Assembly (NCBI RefSeq): GCF_000522985.1
Contig: NZ_CP007128.1
Span: 2,588,220-2,652,219 of the forward strand
DNA from: Gemmatirosa kalamazoonensis
Lineage (GTDB): Bacteria > Gemmatimonadota > Gemmatimonadetes > Gemmatimonadales > Gemmatimonadaceae
DNA length: 64,000 nucleotides
Direction of reading: 5' to 3'
The notes below the pieces were generated by a model that saw nothing but the letters and a program-made list of their open reading frames with translations, was not told where the DNA came from and ran no database searches. Position 1 is the first letter of the stretch, and every line of letters begins with the position of its first letter. The translations under genes were made by a program, and so were the position numbers. This document shows positions 45,530-53,935 of this stretch, in pieces.

Positions 45530-48289
45530 ATGAGACTGACCCACGCCGCGCGCACGCGCCTGCGTCTCCTGTTCGCCCGGCGCGACGCGGAGTCGCGCAT
45601 GAACGAGGAGTTCCGCTTCCACCTCGAGATGGAGGCCGACCGGCTCGTGCGCGACGAGGGGCTCGAGCCGCAGGAAGCGCGGCGCCGGGCACGGCTCGCG
45701 TTCGGGTACATGGAGCGGCACAAGGAAGAGATGCGCGACGGCCGCGGCCTCAGGTGGCTCGGCGGCCTGTCGCTCGACCTGAAGCTCGGGTTCCGGATGC
45801 TCGTGAAGTACCCCGGGCTGACGGTCGTCGGCGGGCTCGCGATGGCGTTCGCGATCTGGGTCGGCGCCGTCGTCTTCCAGGTCGTGATGCTGTTCGTCGA
45901 TCCCACGCTGCCGCTGCCGGGGGGCGACCGCGTCGTGTACCTGCGGAACTGGGACGTGCAGGCGAACGAGAAGGAGCCGCGCGCGCTGCACGACTTCGTC
46001 GTCTGGCGCCAGGCGATGCGGTCGGTGACCGACTTCGGGGCCTGGCAGGACGTCGTGCGCAACCTCAAGGGGCGTGACGGCGAGGCCCGCCCGGTGCAGG
46101 TCGCGGCGATCACTGCGTCGGGGTTCCGCGTCGCCGCGACGCGGCCGCTGCTGGGGCGCGTCCTCGTGCCGGCGGACGAGCACATCGGCGCGCCGCCGGT
46201 GGTGGTCCTCGGCCACGCCGTGTGGCGGGCGCGCTTCGCGGCCGACTCCACGATCGTCGGGCAGAGCGTCCAGCTCGGGGACGTGTACGCCACCGTGGTG
46301 GGTGTGATGCCGCCCGACTTCAGGTTCCCAATCGCGCACGACGCGTGGACGCCGTTCCGCCCGGCCGCGCGCGACGACGCGCCGCGACGCGGCCCCGCGA
46401 TCACCATCTTCGGGCGACTCGCCCCCGGCGCGACGCTCGACGACGCGAAGGCCGAGCTGGCCGTGCTCGGGCAGCGCGCGGCCAGGGACCTGCCGGCCAC
46501 GCACGAGCACCTGCAGCCTCAGGTGATGCCGTACGCGCAGATGATCGGCGGGGCGCCGTCGGCGGCGGAGGAGGGCGCGGTCGTCGCGCTGACCCAGATC
46601 TTCGCGTTGATGCTCCTCGTGCTCGTCTGCGGCAACGTCGCGCTGCTGCTGTTCGCGCGGGCGGCGACCCGCGAGAGCGAGATCATCGTTCGGAGCGCCC
46701 TCGGCGCGAGCCGCCGCCGGATCGTGCTGCAGCTGTTCGCCGAGGCGCTCGTGCTCGGTGGGGTGGCGGCCGGCGTCGGGCTCGCGGCCGCCCAGATCAC
46801 GCTGCGGCAATGGGCGCTGCCGTTCCTGAAGATGAACTACGATCAGCTCCCGTTCTGGTTCGACCCGCGTGTCACACCCGCCACCGTGCTCTACGCTGGC
46901 GTGCTCACCGTCCTCGGCGCCGCGATCGCGGGCGGGCTCCCCGGGCTCAAGGTCACACGCGGCATCGGCTCGCGCCTGCGAGCCGGCACGACCGGCGGCG
47001 GCGGCCTACAGTTCGGCGGTGTCTGGACGGCGGTGATCGTCGCGCAGGTCGCGGTGACCGTCGCCTTCCCGGGGCTCGTCCTGGTGGAGGGGCGGGAGCA
47101 ACAGCGGATCCGCTCGTACGACGCCGGGTTCGCGGCCGACGAGTACCTGACCGTGAAGCTCGACCGGGAGGCGACGCCCGGGGTGGACGCGGCGGGCGAC
47201 GCGGCGGCCGCCGCTGCCTACCGCGCGCGACTCGGGATGCTGGTCGAGACGCTGCGTCAGCGCGTCGCGGCCGAGCCGGGGGTTGTCGGCGTCACGTTCG
47301 TGGACCAGCTCCCGCGCACGAACTACGACTACTACCGCATCGGCCTGGACGACTCGGCGTCCGCCCCGGCGGGTGCAGCCGCAGCACGGCAGCCGCGGCG
47401 CTATACGAAGGTCGCGTTCGTGGATCCGTCGTACTTCGACGTGCTGCGGGCGCCGATCCTCGCGGGCCGGGGCTTCCAGGCGGCCGACCTCGCCCCCGGC
47501 GCGAGGGTGGCGATCGTGGACCAGGGCTTCGTGGACCAGGCGCTCCAGGGGCGCAACCCGATCGGTCGGCGGGTGCGGGTCGCCGAGAACGGCATCCAGC
47601 CCGATGGCCCGGGCGCCGACTCGCTCCCCTGGCTCCAGATCGTGGGCGTCGTGAAGAACCTCGGCATGATCGGCGCGGCGGAGACCACCCGCGAGATCGG
47701 GCTCTACCGGCCGGCCACGCCGGGGAGCGGCTTCCCGCCGCAGATGATGATCCACACGCAGGGCGAACCCATGGCACTCGTGCCGCGCGTCCGCGCGATC
47801 GCCGGCGCGCTGGATCCGACGCTGCGGCTCTCGCAGATCCAGCGCGCGGACCAGGTCGCCGACGACCTGCTGTGGATGCTCGGGATGTGGCTGCGCACGA
47901 CGCTCGCCATGACGGCCGTCGCCCTGTTGCTGTCGCTCGCGGGCATCTACGCGGTGCTGTCGTTCACCGTCGCCCGACGCACGCGCGAGATCGGCGTGCG
48001 CGTCGCGCTCGGCGCGCCCCAGCGCACCGTCCTCGCAGCGATCTTCCGGCGGCCGCTCACGCAGGTCGGCCTCGGCATCGCCGCCGGTGCCACCCTCGTC
48101 GCGCTCGGGGCACTGGGGCTGGCTCGCACCTACCAGTTCCAGGACTGGCCGAAGGGACTCTCGTTAGGCCAGATCGCGCTGCTCGTCGTCTACGCGGCGT
48201 TCATGCTGGGGGTGTGCCTGCTCGCCTGCGTCGTTCCCACGCGGCGCGCGCTGCGGGTCGAGCCGATCGTGGCGATGCGGGTCGACTAG
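45530..48289 (+). CDS. ADOP-family (FtsX/MacB-like) permease, copy 1
   Basis: An ABC-type permease of the acidobacterial duplicated orphan permease family, 919 residues. The N-terminal prefix domain (RMNEEFRFHLEMEADRLVR) is followed by a first transmembrane helix and a periplasmic MacB core. The first three-helix FtsX block is ALMLLVLVCGNVALLLFAR, the second MacB core follows, and a last FtsX block contains LLSLAGIYAVLSFTVARRTR, ending in VPTRRALRVEPIVAM. No cognate ATPase gene is adjacent, which is usual for the family. The role is unknown; stress or antimicrobial export is presumed. Cotranscription with padR is likely. Confidence 0.92.
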   Translation: MRLTHAARTRLRLLFARRDAESRMNEEFRFHLEMEADRLVRDEGLEPQEARRRARLAFGYMERHKEEMRDGRGLRWLGGLSLDLKLGFRMLVKYPGLTVVGGLAMAFAIWVGAVVFQVVMLFVDPTLPLPGGDRVVYLRNWDVQANEKEPRALHDFVVWRQAMRSVTDFGAWQDVVRNLKGRDGEARPVQVAAITASGFRVAATRPLLGRVLVPADEHIGAPPVVVLGHAVWRARFAADSTIVGQSVQLGDVYATVVGVMPPDFRFPIAHDAWTPFRPAARDDAPRRGPAITIFGRLAPGATLDDAKAELAVLGQRAARDLPATHEHLQPQVMPYAQMIGGAPSAAEEGAVVALTQIFALMLLVLVCGNVALLLFARAATRESEIIVRSALGASRRRIVLQLFAEALVLGGVAAGVGLAAAQITLRQWALPFLKMNYDQLPFWFDPRVTPATVLYAGVLTVLGAAIAGGLPGLKVTRGIGSRLRAGTTGGGGLQFGGVWTAVIVAQVAVTVAFPGLVLVEGREQQRIRSYDAGFAADEYLTVKLDREATPGVDAAGDAAAAAAYRARLGMLVETLRQRVAAEPGVVGVTFVDQLPRTNYDYYRIGLDDSASAPAGAAAARQPRRYTKVAFVDPSYFDVLRAPILAGRGFQAADLAPGARVAIVDQGFVDQALQGRNPIGRRVRVAENGIQPDGPGADSLPWLQIVGVVKNLGMIGAAETTREIGLYRPATPGSGFPPQMMIHTQGEPMALVPRVRAIAGALDPTLRLSQIQRADQVADDLLWMLGMWLRTTLAMTAVALLLSLAGIYAVLSFTVARRTREIGVRVALGAPQRTVLAAIFRRPLTQVGLGIAAGATLVALGALGLARTYQFQDWPKGLSLGQIALLVVYAAFMLGVCLLACVVPTRRALRVEPIVAMRVD

Positions 48290-48304
48290 GCCGACCCGAG
48301 GATC

Positions 48305-48337
48305 GTCGAAGCCGACCTCCGCACGACCTGACCGGCC
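48305..48337 (+). repeat. Scar of the padR 3' end between the two ADOP genes
   Basis: The bases TCGAAGCCGACCTCCGCACG and the following ACCTGACCGGCC correspond, with a few differences, to the last codons, stop and following bases of padR at about 45474-45506. They stand in the same position before copy 2 as the padR end does before copy 1. This marks the left end of the duplicated unit. Confidence 0.8.
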
Positions 48338-48370
48338 ACTCTCGGACCCTCGCATGAGACTGATCCACGC

Positions 48371-48385
48371 CGCGCGCGCGCGCGC
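48371..48385. repeat. (CG)7 tract breaking the N-terminus of ADOP copy 2
   Basis: Alternating CG from 48371, 15 bases. It lies within the codons that follow the ATG at 48354, the counterpart of the copy 1 start. As it stands, that frame stops after about 22 codons; loss of one CG unit restores the reading HAARARLHLLFARRDAESR and joins the long frame. Confidence 0.8.
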
Positions 48386-48424
48386 CTGCATCTCCTGTTC
48401 GCCCGGCGCGACGCGGAGTCGCGC

Positions 48425-51118
48425 ATGAACGAGGAGTTCCGCTTCCACCTCGAGATGGAGGCCGACCGGCTCGTGCGCGAGGAGGCGCTCGAGCCGCAGG
48501 AGGCGCGGCGCCGGGCGCGCCTGGCGTTCGGGTACATGGAGCGGCACAAGGAAGAGATGCGCGACGGCCGCGGCCTCAGGTGGCTCGGCGGCCTGTCGCT
48601 CGATCTGAAGCTCGGGGTCCGTCTGCTCGTGAAGTACCCCGGGCTGACGATCGTCGGCGGACTCGCGATGGCGTTCGCCATCTGGGTCGGCGCCGTCGCC
48701 TTCGAGATGGTGATGCTGTTCGTCAGTCCCACGCTGCCGCTGCCTGGGGGCGACCGCATCGTGCACCTGCGAAACTGGGACGTGCAGGCGAACCAGGCGG
48801 AGCCGCGCGCGCTGCACGACTTCGTCGTCTGGCGCCAGGCGATGCGGTCGGTGACCGACTTCGGGGCCTGGCAGGACGTCGTGCGCAACCTGAAGGGGCG
48901 TGACGGCGAGGCCCGGCCGGTGCAGGTCGCGGCGATCACCGCGTCGGGGTTCCGCGTCGCCGCGACGCGGCCGCTGCTGGGGCGCGTCCTCGTGCCGGCG
49001 GACGAGCACATCGGCGCGCCGCCGGTGGTGGTCCTCGGCCACGCCGTGTGGCGGGCGCGATTCGGGGCTGACTCGGCGATCGTCGGACAGACGGTGCAGC
49101 TCGGGGACGCGTACGCCACGGTGGTCGGCGTGATGCCGGACGGCTTCCGGTTCCCCGTCGCGCACGACGCGTGGACGCCGTTCCGCCCGACCGCGCGCGA
49201 CGACGCGCCGCGGCGTGGGCCCGACATCACCATCTTCGGGCGGCTCGCCCCCGGCGCGACGCTCGACGACGCGCGGGCCGAACTCGCGCGGCTCGGCCAG
49301 CGGGCGGCCAGGGAGCTGCCGGCCACGCACGAGCACCTGCAGCCCCAGGTGATGCCCTACGCGCAGATGTTCGGCGGAGGGTCGTCGATGGCCGAAAAGC
49401 TCGGGGTCTTGGGGCTGTTGCAGGCCTTCGTGCTGATGCTCCTCGTGCTCGTCTGCGGCAACGTGGCCCTCCTGCTGTTCGCGCGGGCGGCGACGCGCGA
49501 GAGCGAGATCGTCGTGCGGAGCGCATTGGGAGCCAGCCGCGGTCGGATCGTGCTGCAGCTGTTCGCCGAGGCGCTCGTGCTCGGCGGGGTGGCGGCCGCC
49601 GTCGGGCTCGCGGGCGCCCACGCCGCGCTGCGCCAGGTGGGGCGGCCGTTCCTCGAGGCGACCTTCGGGAGCGTCCCCTTCTGGATCGACCCGCGCCTCC
49701 TGCCCGCGACGGTGCTCTACGCGTGCGCGCTGACGCTCGTCGCCGCGGCGATCACCGGCGCGATGCCCGGCCTCAAGATCACGCGCGGCATCGGGTCGCG
49801 CCTGCGCGGGGGCACCGCCGGCGGCGGCACGGTGCGGTTCGGCGGCGTGTGGACGGCGGTGATCGTCGCGCAGGTCGCGGTGACCGTCGCCTTCCCGGCG
49901 ATCACCCTGCTGGAGGTGCGGGAGGTGCGCCGGATCCAGACGTACGACGTCGGGTTCGCGGCCGACAGGTACCTGTCGGTGCAGCTCAGCAGGGAGGCGG
50001 CGCCCGAGCCGGAGGCGGAAGCCGACACGCTGGCGGCCGCCGCCAAACGCGCGCGATTCGGGACGCTGGTCGAGGCGCTGCGGCAGCGCGTCGCGGCCGA
50101 GCCGGGGGTGGTCGGCGTCACGTTCGCGGACCGGCTGCCGCGGATGAACCACAGCTACCACCGGGTCTTCCTGGACGACTCGGCGTCCATCGCCGCGGCG
50201 GGCGACCGGCTCGGGAAGAATGCGTACCGCTACACGAAGATCGCGTACGTGGACCCGTCGTACTTCGACGTGCTCGGGGCGCCGATCCTCGCGGGGCGGG
50301 GCTTCCAGCCCGCCGACCTCGCCCCCGGCGCGAGAGTGGTGATCGTGGATCAGGGGTTCGTCGACCAGATGCTGCTCGGTCGCGACCCGATCGGCCTGCA
50401 GCTGCGGATCAACCTCGGCACGACGCCGATCGCGGGGCCGCAGGTCGATTCGCTTCCGTTCTACCAGATCGTGGGGCTCGTGAAGGAGCTCGGGATGGAC
50501 GAGGTGGAGGAGCCCGACCGCGGGATCGGGCTCTACCTGCCGGCCGCAGCCGGGAGCGCCTTCGAGCCCTACTTGCTGGTCCACACGCGGGGCGACCCGA
50601 TGGCGTTCGTGCCGCGCGTCCGCGCGATCGCCGGCGCGCTGGACCCGACGCTCGAGCTCTCGAAGGTCCAGCGCATGGACCGGATCGCGGACGACCTGGT
50701 GTGGACCTGGGAGATGTTCCTGCGCGCGACGCTGGGGATGACCGGCGTCGCCCTGCTGCTCTCGCTCGCCGGCATCTACGCCGTGCTGTCCTTCACCGTC
50801 GCCCGACGCACGCGCGAGATCGGCGTCCGCGTCGCGCTCGGCGCGCGCCGGCGCACGGTCATCACCGCGGTCTTCCGGCGGCCGCTGACGCAGGTCGGCA
50901 TCGGCATCGCGGTGGGTGCCGCCCTCATCTACGTCGGCGCAGACATTCTGTCTCGCACGGAGTTCCGGAACGCGCCGATCGCGCTCTCGTGGGGCCAGGT
51001 CGCGCTGCTCGTGGTCTACGCGGCGTTCATGCTGGGGGTATGCCTGCTCGCCTGCGTCGTCCCGACGCGACGGGCGCTCGGCATTCAGCCGACGGAGGCA
51101 TTGCGGGATCAATCCTGA
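48425..51118 (+). CDS. ADOP-family permease, copy 2 (N-terminus frameshifted)
   Basis: Tandem paralogue of copy 1, nearly identical in the first 300 residues and more divergent in the second half. The same architecture is present: prefix domain, MacB core, FtsX block (LMLLVLVCGNVALLLFAR), second core and last FtsX block (LLSLAGIYAVLSFTVARRTR). 897 residues are counted from MNEEF at 48425. The original start is probably ATG 48354, cut off by the (CG)7 tract. The internal ATG at 48425 has GGAG about seven bases before it and keeps all but some 23 residues, so a product may still be made. Confidence 0.88.
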   Translation: MNEEFRFHLEMEADRLVREEALEPQEARRRARLAFGYMERHKEEMRDGRGLRWLGGLSLDLKLGVRLLVKYPGLTIVGGLAMAFAIWVGAVAFEMVMLFVSPTLPLPGGDRIVHLRNWDVQANQAEPRALHDFVVWRQAMRSVTDFGAWQDVVRNLKGRDGEARPVQVAAITASGFRVAATRPLLGRVLVPADEHIGAPPVVVLGHAVWRARFGADSAIVGQTVQLGDAYATVVGVMPDGFRFPVAHDAWTPFRPTARDDAPRRGPDITIFGRLAPGATLDDARAELARLGQRAARELPATHEHLQPQVMPYAQMFGGGSSMAEKLGVLGLLQAFVLMLLVLVCGNVALLLFARAATRESEIVVRSALGASRGRIVLQLFAEALVLGGVAAAVGLAGAHAALRQVGRPFLEATFGSVPFWIDPRLLPATVLYACALTLVAAAITGAMPGLKITRGIGSRLRGGTAGGGTVRFGGVWTAVIVAQVAVTVAFPAITLLEVREVRRIQTYDVGFAADRYLSVQLSREAAPEPEAEADTLAAAAKRARFGTLVEALRQRVAAEPGVVGVTFADRLPRMNHSYHRVFLDDSASIAAAGDRLGKNAYRYTKIAYVDPSYFDVLGAPILAGRGFQPADLAPGARVVIVDQGFVDQMLLGRDPIGLQLRINLGTTPIAGPQVDSLPFYQIVGLVKELGMDEVEEPDRGIGLYLPAAAGSAFEPYLLVHTRGDPMAFVPRVRAIAGALDPTLELSKVQRMDRIADDLVWTWEMFLRATLGMTGVALLLSLAGIYAVLSFTVARRTREIGVRVALGARRRTVITAVFRRPLTQVGIGIAVGAALIYVGADILSRTEFRNAPIALSWGQVALLVVYAAFMLGVCLLACVVPTRRALGIQPTEALRDQS

Positions 51119-51185
51119 ACCCCAACCTGTTTCCCGCGACGGTCGTCAGCGACGTGCGCCGGCTGCGTTACGGCGTCGTCGGACC

Positions 51186-51409
51186 CCAACACGACGGCCG
51201 TGTTGCGCTTCAGCCCGCGCAGCTTCGCGCGCTTCATCGGCGAGCCCCTGAACGCGGCCGGGAACTCCGGCTGCCACATGCCTAACAGCTCGCGCGCCAG
51301 CTGCCGCGCGTCCTTGCCGCCTAACGCCTCGCGCGCCGCGTACGGCGAATCGTTAGGCAGCGCGCGCGCGAACCGCCCGTTCCACGGGCACACGTCCTGG
51401 GAGCAGTGG
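51186..51409 (-). pseudogene. queG: Fragment of queG 3' part, copy A
   Basis: On the minus strand, CSQDVCPWNGRFA, LPNDSPYAAREAL, LARELLGMWQPEF and AFRGSPMKRAKLRGLKRN match the C-terminal part of epoxyqueuosine reductase, from its second Fe-S cluster motif (CPWN) onward. It is cut at both ends: the 5' boundary is just before SQDVCPWN and the 3' boundary just after TAVVLG. The remaining 900 bases or so of queG are absent. It contains three GTTAGGC motifs in 80 bp. It lies directly downstream of the LysR gene and is in the same orientation as copy B at 62513. Confidence 0.85.
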
Positions 51410-51442
51410 CGGATCGTCGCCCCGCGGGTCGCCACGCCCGGC

Positions 51443-52417
51443 TCAGCGCCCCCGTGGGCGCGCGGCACGCCCGGCTGGCTTCTCCCTGGTCGGCGTCCGG
51501 CCGCCCGGCTGCCGGCCCCGGGCGGCGTCCCGCGCTCCGCGCAGGTGGTCGATGAGCGCGCGCAGTGCCGGCGAGGCATGCCGGCGCTGCGGGTAGTACA
51601 GGTAGTAGCCCGCGAACGGCTCGCAGAACTCCGTCAGGACGGCCACGAGCTCCCCGCGCGCGAGTTCGTCGCGCACCTGGTCCTCGTACACGATGGTGAG
51701 TCCCAGCCCGTCGCGCGCGAGGCGGATGTTGACCGCCGAGTCGGTGGAGAGCACGCGTCCCGGGGCGGCGACCGCCACCTCGCGGCCGGCCTCGGTGAAC
51801 TCCCAGCGGTAGGCGGGCGCTTCGGGCACGGGGTGCCAGTTGAGGCACTCGTGCTCGACGAGGTCGCGCGGGTGCTGCGGCGTGCCGCGCCGTGCGAGGT
51901 ACGCCGGTGAGCCGACGACCGTCATGCGGATGTCGCCCGTGACGGGGACCGCCACCATGTCGCGGTCGATCACCTCGCCGAGCTGGATGCCGGCGTCGAA
52001 GCCCGCCGCCACGATGTCCACGACCGCGTCGCTCACCACCACGTCGAGGCGCACGTGCGGGTGGCTCGCGAGGAAGTCGGCGAGCGGCAGTCGCGCGAGC
52101 ACCGGGTCCGCCGTCGTTCCGATGAGGAGCCGGATCGTGCCGCGCGGCGCGTCGCTCAGCTCACCCACCGCGGCGACGGCGGCGCGCACGTCCTCCAGCG
52201 CGGGACGCACCGCGGCGTAGAGGCGCTCGCCCGCCGCCGTGAGGTGAACGCTGCGTGTCGTGCGCTGGAGGAGCACCACGCCGAGCCGTCCTTCGAGCTT
52301 CCGGAGCGTCTGACTCACGGCCGAGGCGCTTACGCCCAGGCGCTCGCCGGCGGCGCGGAAGCCTCGCGCCTCGGCCACCGCGACGAACACGGCCATCGCA
52401 TTCAGGTCGTCGGACAT
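51443..52417 (-). CDS. LysR-family transcriptional regulator
   Basis: 324 residues with the LysR helix-turn-helix at residues 1-60 (MAVFVAVAEARGFRAAGERL, SASAVSQTLRKLEGRLGV) and a substrate-binding domain (IRLLIGTTADPVLARLPL to YYLYYPQRRHASPALRAL). The ending WEF, YYLYYPQRR and PALRAL matches the PA2877/DsdC-like group common beside oxidoreductase and efflux genes. An in-frame extension upstream is rejected because it runs across the MFS gene. It is divergent from the MFS transporter, and the 205 bp between them should hold the LysR site; no clear T-N11-A palindrome was picked out. Confidence 0.92.
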   Translation of the reverse strand: MSDDLNAMAVFVAVAEARGFRAAGERLGVSASAVSQTLRKLEGRLGVVLLQRTTRSVHLTAAGERLYAAVRPALEDVRAAVAAVGELSDAPRGTIRLLIGTTADPVLARLPLADFLASHPHVRLDVVVSDAVVDIVAAGFDAGIQLGEVIDRDMVAVPVTGDIRMTVVGSPAYLARRGTPQHPRDLVEHECLNWHPVPEAPAYRWEFTEAGREVAVAAPGRVLSTDSAVNIRLARDGLGLTIVYEDQVRDELARGELVAVLTEFCEPFAGYYLYYPQRRHASPALRALIDHLRGARDAARGRQPGGRTPTREKPAGRAARPRGR

Positions 52418-52622
52418 TGTGAAGTAATCCTTCACGGGTCGTGCAGCGCCGTCAAGTAGATCGACACACCGGTACCGGGTTGATTGGGAGGCAGGCGGGG
52501 TGACCCGCCCGACCCGAACCCGGAGCGCACCGTGAGCGATCATCTCGACCCACATCCGTCGATGTCCACCGGCCGTCGGGGCGTGCCGCCGACGGTCGCC
52601 GCGCGCACCGCCGAGCGCTGAC

Positions 52623-53906
52623 ATGGCCGCGCCAGCCATCCACGAGCGAGCGCTCGAGTCGGGCGCGACCGCTTCCCGTCCGGCCGGGGCGGCGGGCGCG
52701 ACCGAGTGGGGCGCGGTGTTCGCGCTCACGCTGTGCGTCGCCACGCTGATCGCGTCCGAGTTCATGCCGGTCAGCCTGCTCACGCCCATCGCCGCCGACC
52801 TGCAGATCAGCGAGGGACGCGCCGGCCAGGCCATCGCCGTCTCCGGCATCTTCGCCGTCCTCACGAGCCTCGGCATCTCGTCGGCGACGCGCGGGATCGA
52901 CCGCCGGCGCGTGCTGCTGGCGCTCGCCGCGCTGATGCTCGTCTCGGGGGTGATGGTAGCCCTCGCGCCGAACGCCGGCGTCTTCATGGCCGGCCGCGCG
53001 CTCGTCGGGGTCGTGATCGGCGGCTTCTGGTCCATGTCGGCCGCCACCGTCATGCGCCTCGTGCCGGAGCGGGACGTACCGCGCGCGATGGGGCTGCTGA
53101 ACGGCGGCAACGCGCTGGCGACCACGGTCGCGGCGCCGTTAGGCAGCTTCCTCGGCCAGTACGTCGGCTGGCGCGGCGCCTTCTTCGCCGTCGTGCCGCT
53201 CGCGCTGGTCACCCTCGGCTGGCTCTACGCGAGCCTGCCGTCGATGCCGTCGGAGCGCGCGGCCGGCGGCACCGTGTTCCGCGTCCTGCGCCGGCGGCAG
53301 GTGCCCGCGGGGATGCTCGCCGTCACGCTCTTCTTCCTCGGCCAGTTCGCGCTGTTCACCTACCTGCGCCCGTTCCTGGAGACGGTGACGCGCGTGAGCG
53401 TCTCGACGCTCTCGCTGCTCCTGCTGATCACCGGCGGCGCGGGATTGTTAGGCACCTGGCTGATCGGCCTCGCGCTGCGCTCGCGGCTCCACGGGCTGCT
53501 CGTCGCGATGCCGCTGGCGATGGCGGCCATCGCCGTGGCGCTCACGATCCTCGGCGGCGCTCCCGTCGCGGTGGGCGTGCTGCTCGCCGGCTGGGGCCTG
53601 ATCGGCACCGCCGCGCCGGTGGCGTGGTGGACGTGGCTGAGCCGAGTGCTCCCGGACGACGCCGAGGCGGGTGGTGGGCTGATGGTGGCCGTGGTCCAGT
53701 TGGCCATCTCCCTCGGGGCCACGGCGGGCGGCGTCGTCTACGACGCGAGCGGCTACCGGAGCACCTTCGCGCTCAGCGCGGCCGCCCTCGCCCTCTCCGC
53801 GCTGGTCGCGGGCGCGGCGCGGCGCCAGGCGCGCGGCGGGCGCAGGCCACAACACCGAGACGATGCGGAGTATCGCGCGCCTGATCGCGGCACCGCCGCG
53901 GCCTGA
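52623..53906 (+). CDS. MFS transporter, DHA1 family
   Basis: 427 residues with 12 predicted helices. It carries the DHA1 signatures FMPVSLLTPIAADLQISEG in helix 1-2 and ATRGIDRRRVLLALAAL in loop 2-3, the antiporter motif C-like GRALVGVVIGGFWSMSA and MGLLNGGNALATTVAAPLGS. It is close in pattern to the arabinose/purine nucleoside efflux group (AraJ, NepI). It is likely a proton-coupled exporter controlled by the divergent LysR. Two GTTAGGC motifs are in frame as Leu-Gly within membrane helices. Confidence 0.9.
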   Translation: MAAPAIHERALESGATASRPAGAAGATEWGAVFALTLCVATLIASEFMPVSLLTPIAADLQISEGRAGQAIAVSGIFAVLTSLGISSATRGIDRRRVLLALAALMLVSGVMVALAPNAGVFMAGRALVGVVIGGFWSMSAATVMRLVPERDVPRAMGLLNGGNALATTVAAPLGSFLGQYVGWRGAFFAVVPLALVTLGWLYASLPSMPSERAAGGTVFRVLRRRQVPAGMLAVTLFFLGQFALFTYLRPFLETVTRVSVSTLSLLLLITGGAGLLGTWLIGLALRSRLHGLLVAMPLAMAAIAVALTILGGAPVAVGVLLAGWGLIGTAAPVAWWTWLSRVLPDDAEAGGGLMVAVVQLAISLGATAGGVVYDASGYRSTFALSAAALALSALVAGAARRQARGGRRPQHRDDAEYRAPDRGTAAA

Positions 53907-53935
53907 CGCACAGCAGCAGTTCAGCGGAGGAAGCG

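Noticed and set aside
51443-53212. Long N-terminal extension of the LysR gene
   Set aside because: It is antisense to the MFS gene; LysR proteins start directly at the helix-turn-helix.
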